From: Synechococcus sp. BL107 | GTDB taxonomy: Bacteria; Cyanobacteriota; Cyanobacteriia; PCC-6307; Cyanobiaceae | Length of the DNA: 64,000 nt | Assembly: GCF_000153805.1 (NCBI RefSeq) | Contig: NZ_DS022298.1 | Span: 965,137 to 1,029,136 of the forward strand | Reading direction: 5' to 3' | In this document: piece by piece, positions 35,243 through 44,035 of the stretch | Numbering within the stretch: the stretch's first letter is position 1 | Layout of the letters: the number at the start of each line of letters is the position of its first letter | Program-made: the position numbers and the translations under genes | Notes under the pieces: model-generated | The model's database searches: none | What the model was told of the DNA's origin: nothing | What the model saw: the letters and a program-made list of their open reading frames with translations, nothing else

Positions 35243-36748
35243 GTGGCAGACCTGATCACAGCCTGGGACAAGCTTGGCGCTCATATCCGAGAGACTGCCC
35301 TAACGGGGAGTATTCAAAGCACACTTTATTGGGACCAGAACACGCGACTGCCCAGGAGTGGATCAGCCTGGCGTGGGGAGCAGTTGACCCTTTTGGCGGG
35401 CCAGTTGCACGCGAGGCAGAGTTCGCCTGCCTATGCCGAACTCGTGGCGGAAGCGCGTCAAACATGGGCTGATGGAGAACGCTGTCTTGAGCAAGGACGC
35501 AACCTTGATTTGTTGGAGCAAGATCTTCGCCGTCAGCAGTCGCTTGATCCAGCCTTGGTCAGTGCATTGGCTACGGCGAAAGCCGCTGGCTACAGCTGCT
35601 GGCAACAGGCACGCCAAGATTCAGATTTCAGCTTGTTTGCACCGGCGTTGCAAACGCTGATCGACCTCCGTCAAGAACAGGCGCGGCAATTGGCTGAGCC
35701 GCGCTCCTGTTGGGAAACCTTGGCGCAACCCTTCGAGCCAGATCTCACCTTGGATCGGCTGATGCAGTTGTTTGCGCCGTTGAAAGAGCGCCTTCCTCAA
35801 TTGGTTGCAGAGGTGGCGGCCCCGCCCCGTTCCCGTTCCGCGGCTTGGGAGTTGTCAGAAGATGCGCAACAGTCTTTGTGCGAGCAACTCTTGACGAGCT
35901 GGGGGCGTGATCCGGACTCCACCTGTCTGGCCCGCTCGCCCCATCCGTTTTCGATCACCCTCGGCCCCTCGGACTACCGCATCACAACGCGCGTGGTCTC
36001 GGGCCAGCCCCTCTCCTGCTTTCTCGCGACGGCGCATGAATGGGGCCATTCCCTGTACGAACAGGGTCTGCCTAATCAAAGTCACCAGTGGTTCTCATGG
36101 CCGGTGGGCCAGGCGACATCGATGGCGGTTCATGAAAGCCAATCGTTGTTTTGGGAGAACCGGGTGGCTCGAAGTTTTGCTTTTTCAGAGCAGTGGTGGG
36201 AGCGTTTCGTTCAAGCGGGCGCTCCGCTTCAAGCACCTCGGGATCTTTGGCGTGCCATGAATCCACTTTCACCGGGGTTGAATCGTGTGGAAGCCGATGA
36301 GCTCAGCTATGGCTTGCACATTCTCATTCGGACAGAGCTAGAGATCGCCCTCCTAGAGGGCGGTTTGGCGGTGAGTGATTTGCCGAATGAATGGAACCGC
36401 CGCTACAGCGAACTCCTTGGCGTCACCCCTGAGAACGATGCCGAGGGCTGTTTGCAGGATGTGCACTGGAGTGAAGGGCTTTTCGGTTATTTCCCCTCCT
36501 ATCTCTTGGGACATCTGATCAGCGCTCAAATCAGTGAGGCGATGGTTGAAGCGATTGGTGCCCCTGAGGATCATGTCGCTCGTGGTGATGTGGGCCCTTT
36601 GCTGGCCTGGCTCCGCGAGCATGTGCATCCTTTGGGCCGCTCTGTCAACGCAGAGCAGTTGGTGGAGCGGGTCACGGGTCGCCGTCTCGATGCTGGATCA
36701 TTTCTGACGTACCTCGAGGGCAAGCTGGCAGCATTGAGCGCCGCATAA
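35243..36748 (+). CDS. Carboxypeptidase Taq, M32 metallopeptidase
   Basis: 501 aa, starting at GTG. The zinc site HEWGHSLYEQG is near residue 268, and the third ligand region VHESQSLFWEN follows by about 30 residues, the M32 layout. Such enzymes remove C-terminal amino acids from peptides and are homodimeric and soluble. The length is as usual for the family. It stands alone on the plus strand, 70 bp after the DoxX gene. Confidence 0.95.
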   Translation: MADLITAWDKLGAHIRETALTGSIQSTLYWDQNTRLPRSGSAWRGEQLTLLAGQLHARQSSPAYAELVAEARQTWADGERCLEQGRNLDLLEQDLRRQQSLDPALVSALATAKAAGYSCWQQARQDSDFSLFAPALQTLIDLRQEQARQLAEPRSCWETLAQPFEPDLTLDRLMQLFAPLKERLPQLVAEVAAPPRSRSAAWELSEDAQQSLCEQLLTSWGRDPDSTCLARSPHPFSITLGPSDYRITTRVVSGQPLSCFLATAHEWGHSLYEQGLPNQSHQWFSWPVGQATSMAVHESQSLFWENRVARSFAFSEQWWERFVQAGAPLQAPRDLWRAMNPLSPGLNRVEADELSYGLHILIRTELEIALLEGGLAVSDLPNEWNRRYSELLGVTPENDAEGCLQDVHWSEGLFGYFPSYLLGHLISAQISEAMVEAIGAPEDHVARGDVGPLLAWLREHVHPLGRSVNAEQLVERVTGRRLDAGSFLTYLEGKLAALSAA

Positions 36749-36870
36749 TTGTTGAGAACAATTCCGTGTTGATGACGTGTATATTTATGCACGTTATTGT
36801 TCATTTATGCGGAAATTTGGGTTGATTCGATGTTGCCCCGTAGGATCCCGGGCGCTGTTCTTTGCCTTGC

Positions 36871-37458
36871 ATGGCCAACCTCGATCAGGCTCCGAGCCGC
36901 AGCATGCCCAATCTGTTGCATGTGCTGCCCGCATTCGCTGATGAAGCTGAGCTTCGCCTCAACACGATCGTGGAGTTGAACTCCAACACGATTAATAAGT
37001 ACGAGCTGATCACTGAAACTGGCCACCTCAAGCTTGATCGTGTCGGCTATTCCTCCCTCTCGTATCCGTTTGCCTACGGATGTATTCCCCGTACATGGGA
37101 TGAAGATGGTGATCCTCTTGATATTGAGATTGTCAATGTGACGGAGCCGCTCGTCCCGGGATCCATCGTGGAGGCTCGCATCATTGGTGTGATGACGTTC
37201 GACGACGGTGGCGAGGTTGACGACAAGGTGATCGCTGTTTTAGCGGATGACAAGCGCATGGATCACATCAAGACCTTCGAGGATCTAGGTGCTCACTGGA
37301 AAAAGGAAACCACCTATTACTGGGAGCATTACAAGGATCTCAAAAAGCCTGGTACTTGCACCGTGAATGGTTTCTTTGGGACTGAAAAAGCAGTGGAAAT
37401 TATCAAGAGTTGTGAGGCTCGTTATATGTCTGAAATCGATCCGAAACTCGTCGATTAG
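36871..37458 (+). CDS. ppa: Inorganic pyrophosphatase (family I)
   Basis: About 195 aa soluble enzyme that hydrolyses pyrophosphate from biosynthesis. All family I landmarks are intact: KYELITETGHLKLDR, YPFAYGCIPRTWDEDGDPLD with the three Asp of the metal site, and EHYKDLKKPG. It has about 20 residues of N-terminal leader before the core. A strong terminator follows 22 bp later. A second, divergent homologue occurs at 57 kb. Confidence 0.96.
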   Translation: MANLDQAPSRSMPNLLHVLPAFADEAELRLNTIVELNSNTINKYELITETGHLKLDRVGYSSLSYPFAYGCIPRTWDEDGDPLDIEIVNVTEPLVPGSIVEARIIGVMTFDDGGEVDDKVIAVLADDKRMDHIKTFEDLGAHWKKETTYYWEHYKDLKKPGTCTVNGFFGTEKAVEIIKSCEARYMSEIDPKLVD

Positions 37459-37480
37459 TAGTTCTAGAAAGTATTAATTG

Positions 37481-37507
37481 AAAAGGCGAGTTTCTCGCCT
37501 TTTTTTT
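37481..37507 (+). terminator. Rho-independent terminator after ppa
   Basis: Ten-base arms AAAAGGCGAG / CTCGCCTTTT around a 3-nt loop, followed by a long T-run (to 37507). The A-run on the left could also let it act on the converging dioxygenase-like gene. Confidence 0.92.
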
Positions 37508-37512
37508 ATGGC

Positions 37513-38391
37513 CTAACGCTGATACATGTTCACCAAAACAGTCCGTTTTGCTTTGGGATGCTGGGGATGACCGCAATGGGCTCCCTTTTGAGATGAGAGC
37601 ACCATGTCCCCAGCTTTCGCGAAAAGAGAAATGGCTTCAGCTCCTTGAAGTTGGCTGAATTCAAAGGGACCGAGTTGGTTCTTTTTGTTGAAGATTGCAC
37701 TGCGCCACCATATGCGTCGGCGACGGTGGGACCCTTTGACATAGCAATAGGGACCATCGTTAAGTTCATTGACGTCACTAATATAAACGAATGATTTAAA
37801 TTTCAAGGAGCGACCATCGCAGTGATAGCTCCGTGTATCTTGAACCCCCCGATTTAAATATAGATTGCGGCACTTCACCTTCATTTGATTCAGGCTGCTA
37901 ACGAGCAACAATCTCTGGATTAGTTTTTCGTGCAAGCAGTCTTGGATCCTCTTTCCCAAGTTGGATGAAAGTCGTTCAGGGTGAAAAATATCGATCATTC
38001 CTGCATCACTTCCCGTCCGTCCGTCCGGTCGTTTCACCCGATAATTAATGACAGGACGATCAGCATCTCGAAAGTTGTTATATCCCTTTAAAACGCGATG
38101 GTTTGGAAGATTGAGATAGGCGATGTCTTGCAGATTGGAAAGGTCGTTTGATTCGATGCTCCCTAGTAAGTTGTCAATCTCATCTCGGATCGACGTCAAG
38201 TCTTGATTGGACGCCGCACCGCGTAGGCAGATGATCCCGTGGCGACGAAGGGCCCAAGCTGCGGCAATAAAGCTGCGTTGGCTTCGTACAACCTCGGAAA
38301 ACGGGAAGCTGATGCTGGCAACGGCGTTAGCCAGGGCTTCACCACCCAGCAAGACTGGCTTTTTTGTGGCGATCGTCGTACTGGACAACAC
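37513..38391 (-). CDS. PhyH-like Fe(II)/2-oxoglutarate dioxygenase homologue (paralogue A)
   Basis: 292 aa. It has a likely jelly-roll core with a HxD pair in RSYHCDGRSLKFKSFVYISD (about residue 195) and a distal His in SSQKGAHCGHPQHP, with an Arg (KRTVLVNMY) in the place that binds 2-oxoglutarate in this superfamily. The GSDAGMIDIFHPERLS and NLYLNRGVQDTR blocks are shared with the paralogue at 40 kb. The substrate is unknown. The gene is A/T-richer than its neighbours. It ends 5 bp from the ppa terminator. Confidence 0.7.
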   Translation of the reverse strand: MLSSTTIATKKPVLLGGEALANAVASISFPFSEVVRSQRSFIAAAWALRRHGIICLRGAASNQDLTSIRDEIDNLLGSIESNDLSNLQDIAYLNLPNHRVLKGYNNFRDADRPVINYRVKRPDGRTGSDAGMIDIFHPERLSSNLGKRIQDCLHEKLIQRLLLVSSLNQMKVKCRNLYLNRGVQDTRSYHCDGRSLKFKSFVYISDVNELNDGPYCYVKGSHRRRRIWWRSAIFNKKNQLGPFEFSQLQGAEAISLFAKAGDMVLSSQKGAHCGHPQHPKAKRTVLVNMYQR

Positions 38392-38554
38392 GGCTCCACG
38401 GGATGTGGGAAGGGTACCGCCAGCCCAAAGAACGCTGAGCCCTGACTCTTAAGTCTCGTCCGTGAGATGAAGAGATTCTGAAGGGTTTGAAGCTTGGCTG
38501 ATGATTTGAGGTTTTTTTGATGCGCCGTGAATACGTTTAAGACTAGTAAGACTT

Positions 38555-39055
38555 ATGCGTCTCGTGCGAGTTTCTTGGTGTGTGTTGCCCGTCGTGGCTG
38601 CTGCCCTTGCGACGGCAGTCCCGGTGAGGGCGGAGGAATTGGCTTTGAATGCGCCATCGCCATCGCGCATTCTTTTGGATCTGCAGCGGCGTGAAATCAG
38701 CGTGATGCTGGATGGTCGGATGCATGGTTCTTGGCCAGTGGCGATTGGTGACCCCAAGACCCCGACGCCTCAGGGGGAATTCTCGATTCTCACCAAAGAA
38801 ATGAACCCCATTTACGTTTCAGAAAAGTCTGGTCAGCGCAAGGAGCTCAGCGGTCCAACAAGTCCGATCGGTGATCGCTATTTGGTCTTCCATCGCAACG
38901 GTCGCGGTGAATTCGGAATCCATGGAACCCCCTGGCCCCATTGGGTGAAAACCCGAGCCGCCGTCAGTTTGGGTTGCGTGCGCATGCTGAATGTTCACGT
39001 TCGCCAGTTGTTTGACCTTGTTGACGTGGGGACAACCTTTGAAATCCGAGGATGA
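38555..39055 (+). CDS. L,D-transpeptidase (YkuD family)
   Basis: 166 aa with a signal peptide (cleavage near VRAEE, residue 27). The YkuD active site is in FGIHGTPWPHWVKTRAAVSL followed by GCVRM, with the catalytic Cys in the SLGCVRM element. Such enzymes cross-link peptidoglycan through 3-3 bonds or attach lipoproteins, in the periplasm. It converges with the Coq4-like gene, 11 bp between stops, and is divergent from paralogue A by about 160 bp. Confidence 0.92.
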   Translation: MRLVRVSWCVLPVVAAALATAVPVRAEELALNAPSPSRILLDLQRREISVMLDGRMHGSWPVAIGDPKTPTPQGEFSILTKEMNPIYVSEKSGQRKELSGPTSPIGDRYLVFHRNGRGEFGIHGTPWPHWVKTRAAVSLGCVRMLNVHVRQLFDLVDVGTTFEIRG

Positions 39056-39066
39056 GATCAGCTTCT

Positions 39067-40023
39067 TCAGCCTTTGATGCCCCAGCTTTGCTGCAGCTTG
39101 ATGAGAGGTTGATCTGCCACGGCGAAGTAATCGATGGCGAGGAGGTCTTGCTGGCACTGCCGGCCGCGGCGTAAGGCATGGGCGACCCTTTCGGCCATGC
39201 CGGGTGCGGAGATTTGATGGGGATGACTACCCGTTACAACACTGTCGAACAGGCCGCCCTCGTACATCGCCATCACGCCCAGGAACCACAGCGTGGCGCC
39301 AGGTTTGTTGCTGCTTGCAGCGCCGAAGGCGGCGTTCTCCACTTCACCAATCACAGTGACGTCGTAGTTCCCCAGCACGTGGAGCCAGTCGTGATGGGCA
39401 AGTGCTGCGTTAGCTCCTCCCAATTCTCCAGGGGTCTTGAAGCCATGGCTTTGATAGTGGTTCCAAACGGCTGCACCCAGCGTGCCCTCGGGTAGTTGGG
39501 CGAGTGATCGCCACTGCGCTGCTAAGTCGGGATTTTCTTCCACCGTGAATGTCCATGCCTGGGGGCCGTGTTGCTTGAGTTGTTCTTCGAATCCTTGTTG
39601 TTCTCGGTCTTCCTCTCCCATCCAAAACAGTCGGTAAAAATCGCTCTGGGCCTGAGCCCGAGCTTGCCCGGCCACATCCCTCGCCAGAATTAGCGCTCGA
39701 TCATGAACGTTGAGCTGCTGTGCCCAGTGCTCGAGGGAGTGTTCGAGCTCTTCCGGGATCGGATTCAGCATCATTTCTGTGAGCACCAGGAGCTCAATCA
39801 GTTCACGGCGTTGCACGTCTCCTGGGAAAAGTGCCTGAGCTTGGTCAACATCAATGGCATTGATCGTGTTGAAATCAATGTTGACGTCGAGAAGTTCTCG
39901 AAAGATCAGACTAAGGAAATAAGGTTGAAATTCTGAGTGCCATCGTTCATTCAGTCGACACGCTCCTGCAACAGATGCAGCCACCTGGAGGGCTTGGTCG
40001 GGTGTGGTGTGAGAAAGAAACAT
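39067..40023 (-). CDS. Coq4-like protein with N-terminal helical (TerB-like) region
   Basis: 318 aa. The C-terminal half carries HHDWLHVLGNYDVTVIGEVE near residue 218, an exact HDxxHx11E metal motif as in Coq4 of ubiquinone synthesis, followed by a region with no signal peptide. The N-terminal part is helical (RRELIELLVLTEMMLNPIPE) and resembles TerB-type domains. Cyanobacteria make plastoquinone rather than ubiquinone, so the substrate is open. It is on the same strand as, and follows, paralogue B and hemC. Confidence 0.7.
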   Translation of the reverse strand: MFLSHTTPDQALQVAASVAGACRLNERWHSEFQPYFLSLIFRELLDVNIDFNTINAIDVDQAQALFPGDVQRRELIELLVLTEMMLNPIPEELEHSLEHWAQQLNVHDRALILARDVAGQARAQAQSDFYRLFWMGEEDREQQGFEEQLKQHGPQAWTFTVEENPDLAAQWRSLAQLPEGTLGAAVWNHYQSHGFKTPGELGGANAALAHHDWLHVLGNYDVTVIGEVENAAFGAASSNKPGATLWFLGVMAMYEGGLFDSVVTGSHPHQISAPGMAERVAHALRRGRQCQQDLLAIDYFAVADQPLIKLQQSWGIKG

Positions 40024-40082
40024 AATTAGACCTTAAAATATTGCTCATTATGATTTTGAGTAACTTTATACTGTTGGCACGG

Positions 40083-40976
40083 TTAATGTTTTTTGGGAGA
40101 GTACATTGTGACAAGCACCCGGCGGTGCCCATCTGGCCCTTGAGGATGGCCACGATGGGCACCGCTTTGAGATGAGATGACCATATCTCCTGCAGTTGCG
40201 AGCATTGCCAGAGCATTATTCTTGCCGAGCTGTGTAAATTCGCAAGGATCAATATTGTTCATTGAATTGAATTTGCAGGTGTGATCCCATGCCGAGCTGT
40301 TTCGATGAGTCCCTTTGACATAGCAATAGGGACCGTCCTCTAGTTCTTTGACATCAGTTAGAAATACAAAGGATTTGAATTTGAGAGCTCGCCCATCACA
40401 ATGAAATCCGCGGGTGTCTTGGACACCTTCGTTGATGTATAGATTATGGCACTTTGCCTGAACTTTTTTCAGGGTTGACAGGGAGATTAGCTTTCTAATT
40501 AATGTAATTTGTGTGCAATTTTGTATGGTCTTGTCAAGTTCGCTTGAGAGTTTTTCAGGGTGAAAAATGTCGATCATTCCAGCATCGCTTCCGCTTCGGC
40601 CGTCTGGTCTTGAAAAGCGGGTGTTGATAACAGCTTTATCGGCGTTGACGAGTTTTTTGTAGCCCGCCAGCATCAATTTTTCCTGTGTATTTAAATAGGT
40701 GTTGGCGATATTGTCTGGCAAAATTCCGCTTGTTTGATAGATCTTCAGGCTCTTTAGTAGTTCATTGATTTCATGATTGAGTGTCAACACAAGATTGGGT
40801 GAAACCACACCGGTTAACCGAATAATTCCGTTACGGTTTAAAGCCCACGCTGCTAGGGCAAGAGATCTCCTGCTTTGAGAGATATCGGTATAGCGGAAAG
40901 TGATGCGGTGAAGCTCCCCTTCGAGAGCATGACCCGTCAGGAGTGTTGGCAGTGTTGGGCCCATCTTGGGCTGCAA
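40083..40976 (-). CDS. PhyH-like Fe(II)/2-oxoglutarate dioxygenase homologue (paralogue B)
   Basis: 297 aa. The iron-binding HxD is in RGFHCDGRALKFKSFVFLTD, the distal His in SSQSGAHRGHPQGP, and an Arg in RRVLVTMY. Shared blocks with paralogue A include GSDAGMIDIFHPEKLS, NLYINEGVQDTR and DGPYCYVKGTHR. It begins 8 bp after the hemC stop on the same strand, so it is likely co-transcribed with hemC. The sequence is A/T-richer than hemC, consistent with a different origin. Function unknown. Confidence 0.7.
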   Translation of the reverse strand: MQPKMGPTLPTLLTGHALEGELHRITFRYTDISQSRRSLALAAWALNRNGIIRLTGVVSPNLVLTLNHEINELLKSLKIYQTSGILPDNIANTYLNTQEKLMLAGYKKLVNADKAVINTRFSRPDGRSGSDAGMIDIFHPEKLSSELDKTIQNCTQITLIRKLISLSTLKKVQAKCHNLYINEGVQDTRGFHCDGRALKFKSFVFLTDVKELEDGPYCYVKGTHRNSSAWDHTCKFNSMNNIDPCEFTQLGKNNALAMLATAGDMVISSQSGAHRGHPQGPDGHRRVLVTMYSPKKH

Positions 40977-40984
40977 GGGTTGGC

Positions 40985-41938
40985 TTAGGCCTCGGGGCGG
41001 ACGGCGTCGAAAATCTCCTTAAGAATCTCGCCAGCTCCAAGCCCCTTCAGCGTGGTCGCCAGCGCAAGACCAATGGATTCGGGGTCGGTAGAGGGGCCAG
41101 ATGCCTTCTCTCGGATCAATCGCTTCCCGTCGAGGCTGGCCACCATGCCAGTCAGGATCAATTGGTCGCCTTCGAACCGGGTGTTCACACCAATGGGCAC
41201 TTGACAGCCACCCTCTAGCTCGCGGAGGAAGGCGCGTTCGGCGAGGCAGCGCTGGGACGTGGGCCCATGCTCGAGCACTTTGATGATGTCCATCACTTCT
41301 GGCTTGTTTTCTACGCATTCGATCCCTAGAGCGCCTTGACCAACGGCATGGAGAGAAATGTCTCCAGGAATGGATTGGTCGATGCGATCCGCGAAGCCGA
41401 GTCGACCCAGACCAGCCGCGGCAAGAATTAGGCAGTCGTACGCACCGCTGTCGAGTTTCTCCAGACGGGTTATCACGTTGCCGCGGACGTCCTTGAACTC
41501 CAGATGGGGGTAGTGATGCCGTAGCTGGGCAAGGCGACGGAGTGAGCTGGTACCCACCACAGCGCCTTCGGGGAGTGTCGCAAGATTGAGGTGCTTGTTT
41601 TTGGCGTGCAGCACCAGGGCATCGGCGGGATCTTCCCGTTCTGTGATGCAACCCAGCATCAGCCCCTCAGGGAGATTGGTCGGCAGGTCTTTTAAGGAAT
41701 GAACAGCGATATCCGCACGCCCAATCAGCATTTGGGCCTCGAGTTCTTTCGTAAAGAGCCCCTTATCGCCAATTTTGGCTAGGGCAACATCGAGAATTTT
41801 GTCGCCCTGGGTGGCCATCGCCTCCACTGTGATCGTCAGGCCTGGGTGAGCCTTTTCCAGCTCTGCTTTGACCCAGTTGGTTTGCACCATGGCCAGCTGG
41901 CTGCGTCGAGAAGCGATGCGCAGTTCGGTGAGGGCCAT
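40985..41938 (-). CDS. hemC: Porphobilinogen deaminase (hydroxymethylbilane synthase)
   Basis: 317 aa. Joins four porphobilinogens into hydroxymethylbilane on the tetrapyrrole route to chlorophyll, haem and bilins. The dipyrromethane cofactor Cys is in [14 protein letters not shown] (about residue 247). Other landmarks are [18 protein letters not shown] at the start, [15 protein letters not shown], and [12 protein letters not shown]. Full length. Confidence 0.96.
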   Translation of the reverse strand: MALTELRIASRRSQLAMVQTNWVKAELEKAHPGLTITVEAMATQGDKILDVALAKIGDKGLFTKELEAQMLIGRADIAVHSLKDLPTNLPEGLMLGCITEREDPADALVLHAKNKHLNLATLPEGAVVGTSSLRRLAQLRHHYPHLEFKDVRGNVITRLEKLDSGAYDCLILAAAGLGRLGFADRIDQSIPGDISLHAVGQGALGIECVENKPEVMDIIKVLEHGPTSQRCLAERAFLRELEGGCQVPIGVNTRFEGDQLILTGMVASLDGKRLIREKASGPSTDPESIGLALATTLKGLGAGEILKEIFDAVRPEA

Positions 41939-42060
41939 GAATTCGGCGAGTCAGCCGCCCAGACTACGCAGTCGAGCGCTTCGAAATAGGTCTTTGTGAA
42001 GGGAATGCGTGATTCACATTGTGAACAACGCTTAACATTTGCGAAGTGTTCGGCTGTGCG

Positions 42061-42525
42061 ATGCCAGGTCCAGTGGTTAACGGAGTCCGCCAAGTCGGGG
42101 TTCTTGGTCAGGGACCAAATGACAACTCCGTTCAAGAAGCGGTGCTGCCACTGATGTCTGAAGGACGCATTCGCTTGCTGCTTCTTTCCAGTGGTGAGGT
42201 GTTAATGGCTCGCCTCAGGAACACCACCGACCGGGATGGTGACCATGCATATCAGCTGATTCGGCCTCGTTTGGTTCGGCGAAGCCCCTCCCAAGATTCC
42301 GATTGGAGTTTGCATCCTTATCTTTCGGGTCTCACCACCCAAAGCAATGTGGTGTTGTTCAAATCAGCTGTGGCCTCAGTGTTGGACCCGGATCCACTGT
42401 TGATTCAGGCCTACGCAGAATCCACCAATCAGGAGTGCCCACTGGAAGAAACCCCGGTTGAACGACTGAAACGGGCCTTCCAGGAATTCACCGAAAGCGT
42501 TGATGCCAATCAAGCGTTGGATTAA
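42061..42525 (+). CDS. Conserved hypothetical protein
   Basis: About 154 aa from ATG MPGPVVNGVRQVGVLGQGPN. The middle region IRLLLLSSGEVLMARLRNTT looks like a small beta domain, followed by HAYQLIRPRLVRRSPSQD and a helical, acidic C-terminus (VERLKRAFQEFTESVDANQA). No membrane segment. I do not recognise the family. It is divergent from hemC by about 120 bp and converges with sigA after a terminator. Confidence 0.6.
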   Translation: MPGPVVNGVRQVGVLGQGPNDNSVQEAVLPLMSEGRIRLLLLSSGEVLMARLRNTTDRDGDHAYQLIRPRLVRRSPSQDSDWSLHPYLSGLTTQSNVVLFKSAVASVLDPDPLLIQAYAESTNQECPLEETPVERLKRAFQEFTESVDANQALD

Positions 42526-42568
42526 ACGGTGATCTTGGTGATGGTGCGATCAAATTCTGAGCAAAGAA

Positions 42569-42593
42569 AAACCCCAGTTCAACACTGGGGTTT
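42569..42593 (-). terminator. Terminator after sigA
   Basis: Perfect 10-bp stem AAACCCCAGT / ACTGGGGTTT with a 5-nt loop. The left A-rich run becomes a U-tract on the minus strand, so it probably ends the sigA transcript about 90 bp after its stop codon. It may also stop transcription of the converging hypothetical gene. Confidence 0.8.
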
Positions 42594-42679
42594 GATCTCT
42601 TCCGTGTGAGGAGGGCGTCTCATTTCCCTCGCATCTCTTTATATGCGATCAAGGACGCACTGAAGCGATGGCTTCGTAC

Positions 42680-44035
42680 TTATTTGATGTACTCCTTGAG
42701 GACGCCATTGCGGTTGGGGTGCCGCAATTTGCGAAGGGCCTTCGCTTCAATTTGGCGAATCCGCTCTCGGGTTACATCAAAGATCTGGCCAATCTCTTCG
42801 AGGGTTTTCATACGACCATCATCCAGGCCGTAGCGCAAGCGCAGTACATCTCGCTCGCGGGGGCTGAGGGTGGCCAGCACGCCTTCAAGATCCTCACGCA
42901 GAAGATTTTTGGCAACGTCCTGTTCGGGGTTCTCGATGTCGGCTTCGATGAAGTCGCCCAAGCGGGAATCTTCTTCTTTCCCGATCGGGGTTTCCAGGGA
43001 GATAGGCAATTGAGCGCTCTTGGCGATGAACCGAAGCTTCTCGATGGTCATTTCCATCGATTCAGCAATTTCCTCTTCTGTTGGCTTCCGACCGAATTCC
43101 TGGGACAAAACCTTGGTGGTCTTCTTGATCCTCGAGATCGTTTCGTAAAGGTGAACAGGTAGGCGAATCGTCCGGCTTTGGTCGGCGATCGCCCGTGTGA
43201 TCGCCTGACGAATCCACCAAGTGGCGTAGGTGGAGAATTTGTAACCCTTTTCGTGATCGAATTTTTCAGCGGCGCGGATCAGGCCAAGGCTGCCCTCTTG
43301 AATCAGGTCCTGGAAACTCAGGCCTCGATTCATATATTTCTTGGCAATCGACACCACAAGGCGCAGGTTGGACTGCACCATTTTTTCCTTGGCTCGTCGG
43401 CCCAGCATCAAGCGGCGGCGGAAGCGAATGAGCGGCATTTCAACGAGTGCTGCCCACTCCTTTTTGTCGGGCTCACGACCGTTGTCGCTTTCAAATTGTG
43501 CGGCCAGCTCTTCGAGGTAAAGAAGGTCTGCAATTTTGCGGGCCAGTTCGATCTCTTCGTCAGGTCGCAAGAGGCGAATTCGTCCGATTTCCTGCAGGTA
43601 CACACGAATCGAATCTTCGGTGTAGACCCCCTTCGGACCGATTTTGATGCTGGCCAGAGCCTTCGCTTTGGCTTCTTTTTCTGCAGTGGCAGCTTTGGCT
43701 TTTTCCTCTGCTGTGAGTTCTGGGGCTGCAGTTTTGGCTTTTGTTGTGGCTGCTTTCTTCGCTGTTGTTTTTTTAGCCGCGCTCTTCACAGTCGTCGCTT
43801 TTTTGGCTGCTTTTTTCGTTGTCCCTTCAGCCGCTTTGGTGCTGGTATCTGCATTGGCGAGGAGTTCGTCCGCTGCAGCGCTCAAATCCTCAGCGCTTGA
43901 GTTTGCCTTCCGTTTGCGTGCAGGAGCTTTTTTTGCGGGGCTCTTGGCAATCGGCACCAGATTTTTCACCTGTCCCTCGGCATTCGCCATTAAGACGATG
44001 TCCGGCTTTGCGGATTTGGTGGCAGCAGGAGTCAT
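42680..44035 (-). CDS. sigA: Principal RNA polymerase sigma factor (RpoD/SigA type)
   Basis: 451 aa. Regions 1.2-4 are complete: [20 protein letters not shown], the core-binding [20 protein letters not shown], the -10-binding [20 protein letters not shown], and the C-terminal [20 protein letters not shown] of region 4.2. The first 130 residues are Lys/Ala/Thr-rich ([20 protein letters not shown]), histone H1-like rather than the acidic region 1.1 of E. coli. Two further start Mets are possible; I chose the first. Transcription begins in the hairpin-rich region shared with priA. Confidence 0.96.
   Translation of the reverse strand: MTPAATKSAKPDIVLMANAEGQVKNLVPIAKSPAKKAPARKRKANSSAEDLSAAADELLANADTSTKAAEGTTKKAAKKATTVKSAAKKTTAKKAATTKAKTAAPELTAEEKAKAATAEKEAKAKALASIKIGPKGVYTEDSIRVYLQEIGRIRLLRPDEEIELARKIADLLYLEELAAQFESDNGREPDKKEWAALVEMPLIRFRRRLMLGRRAKEKMVQSNLRLVVSIAKKYMNRGLSFQDLIQEGSLGLIRAAEKFDHEKGYKFSTYATWWIRQAITRAIADQSRTIRLPVHLYETISRIKKTTKVLSQEFGRKPTEEEIAESMEMTIEKLRFIAKSAQLPISLETPIGKEEDSRLGDFIEADIENPEQDVAKNLLREDLEGVLATLSPRERDVLRLRYGLDDGRMKTLEEIGQIFDVTRERIRQIEAKALRKLRHPNRNGVLKEYIK

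Noticed and set aside
43178-43900. 240-codon plus-strand frame inside sigA
   Set aside because: It is antisense to a complete sigma factor, is Phe/Cys/Ser-rich and has no recognisable domain. It arises from the Lys/Ala-rich codons of the sigA N-terminus read in reverse.
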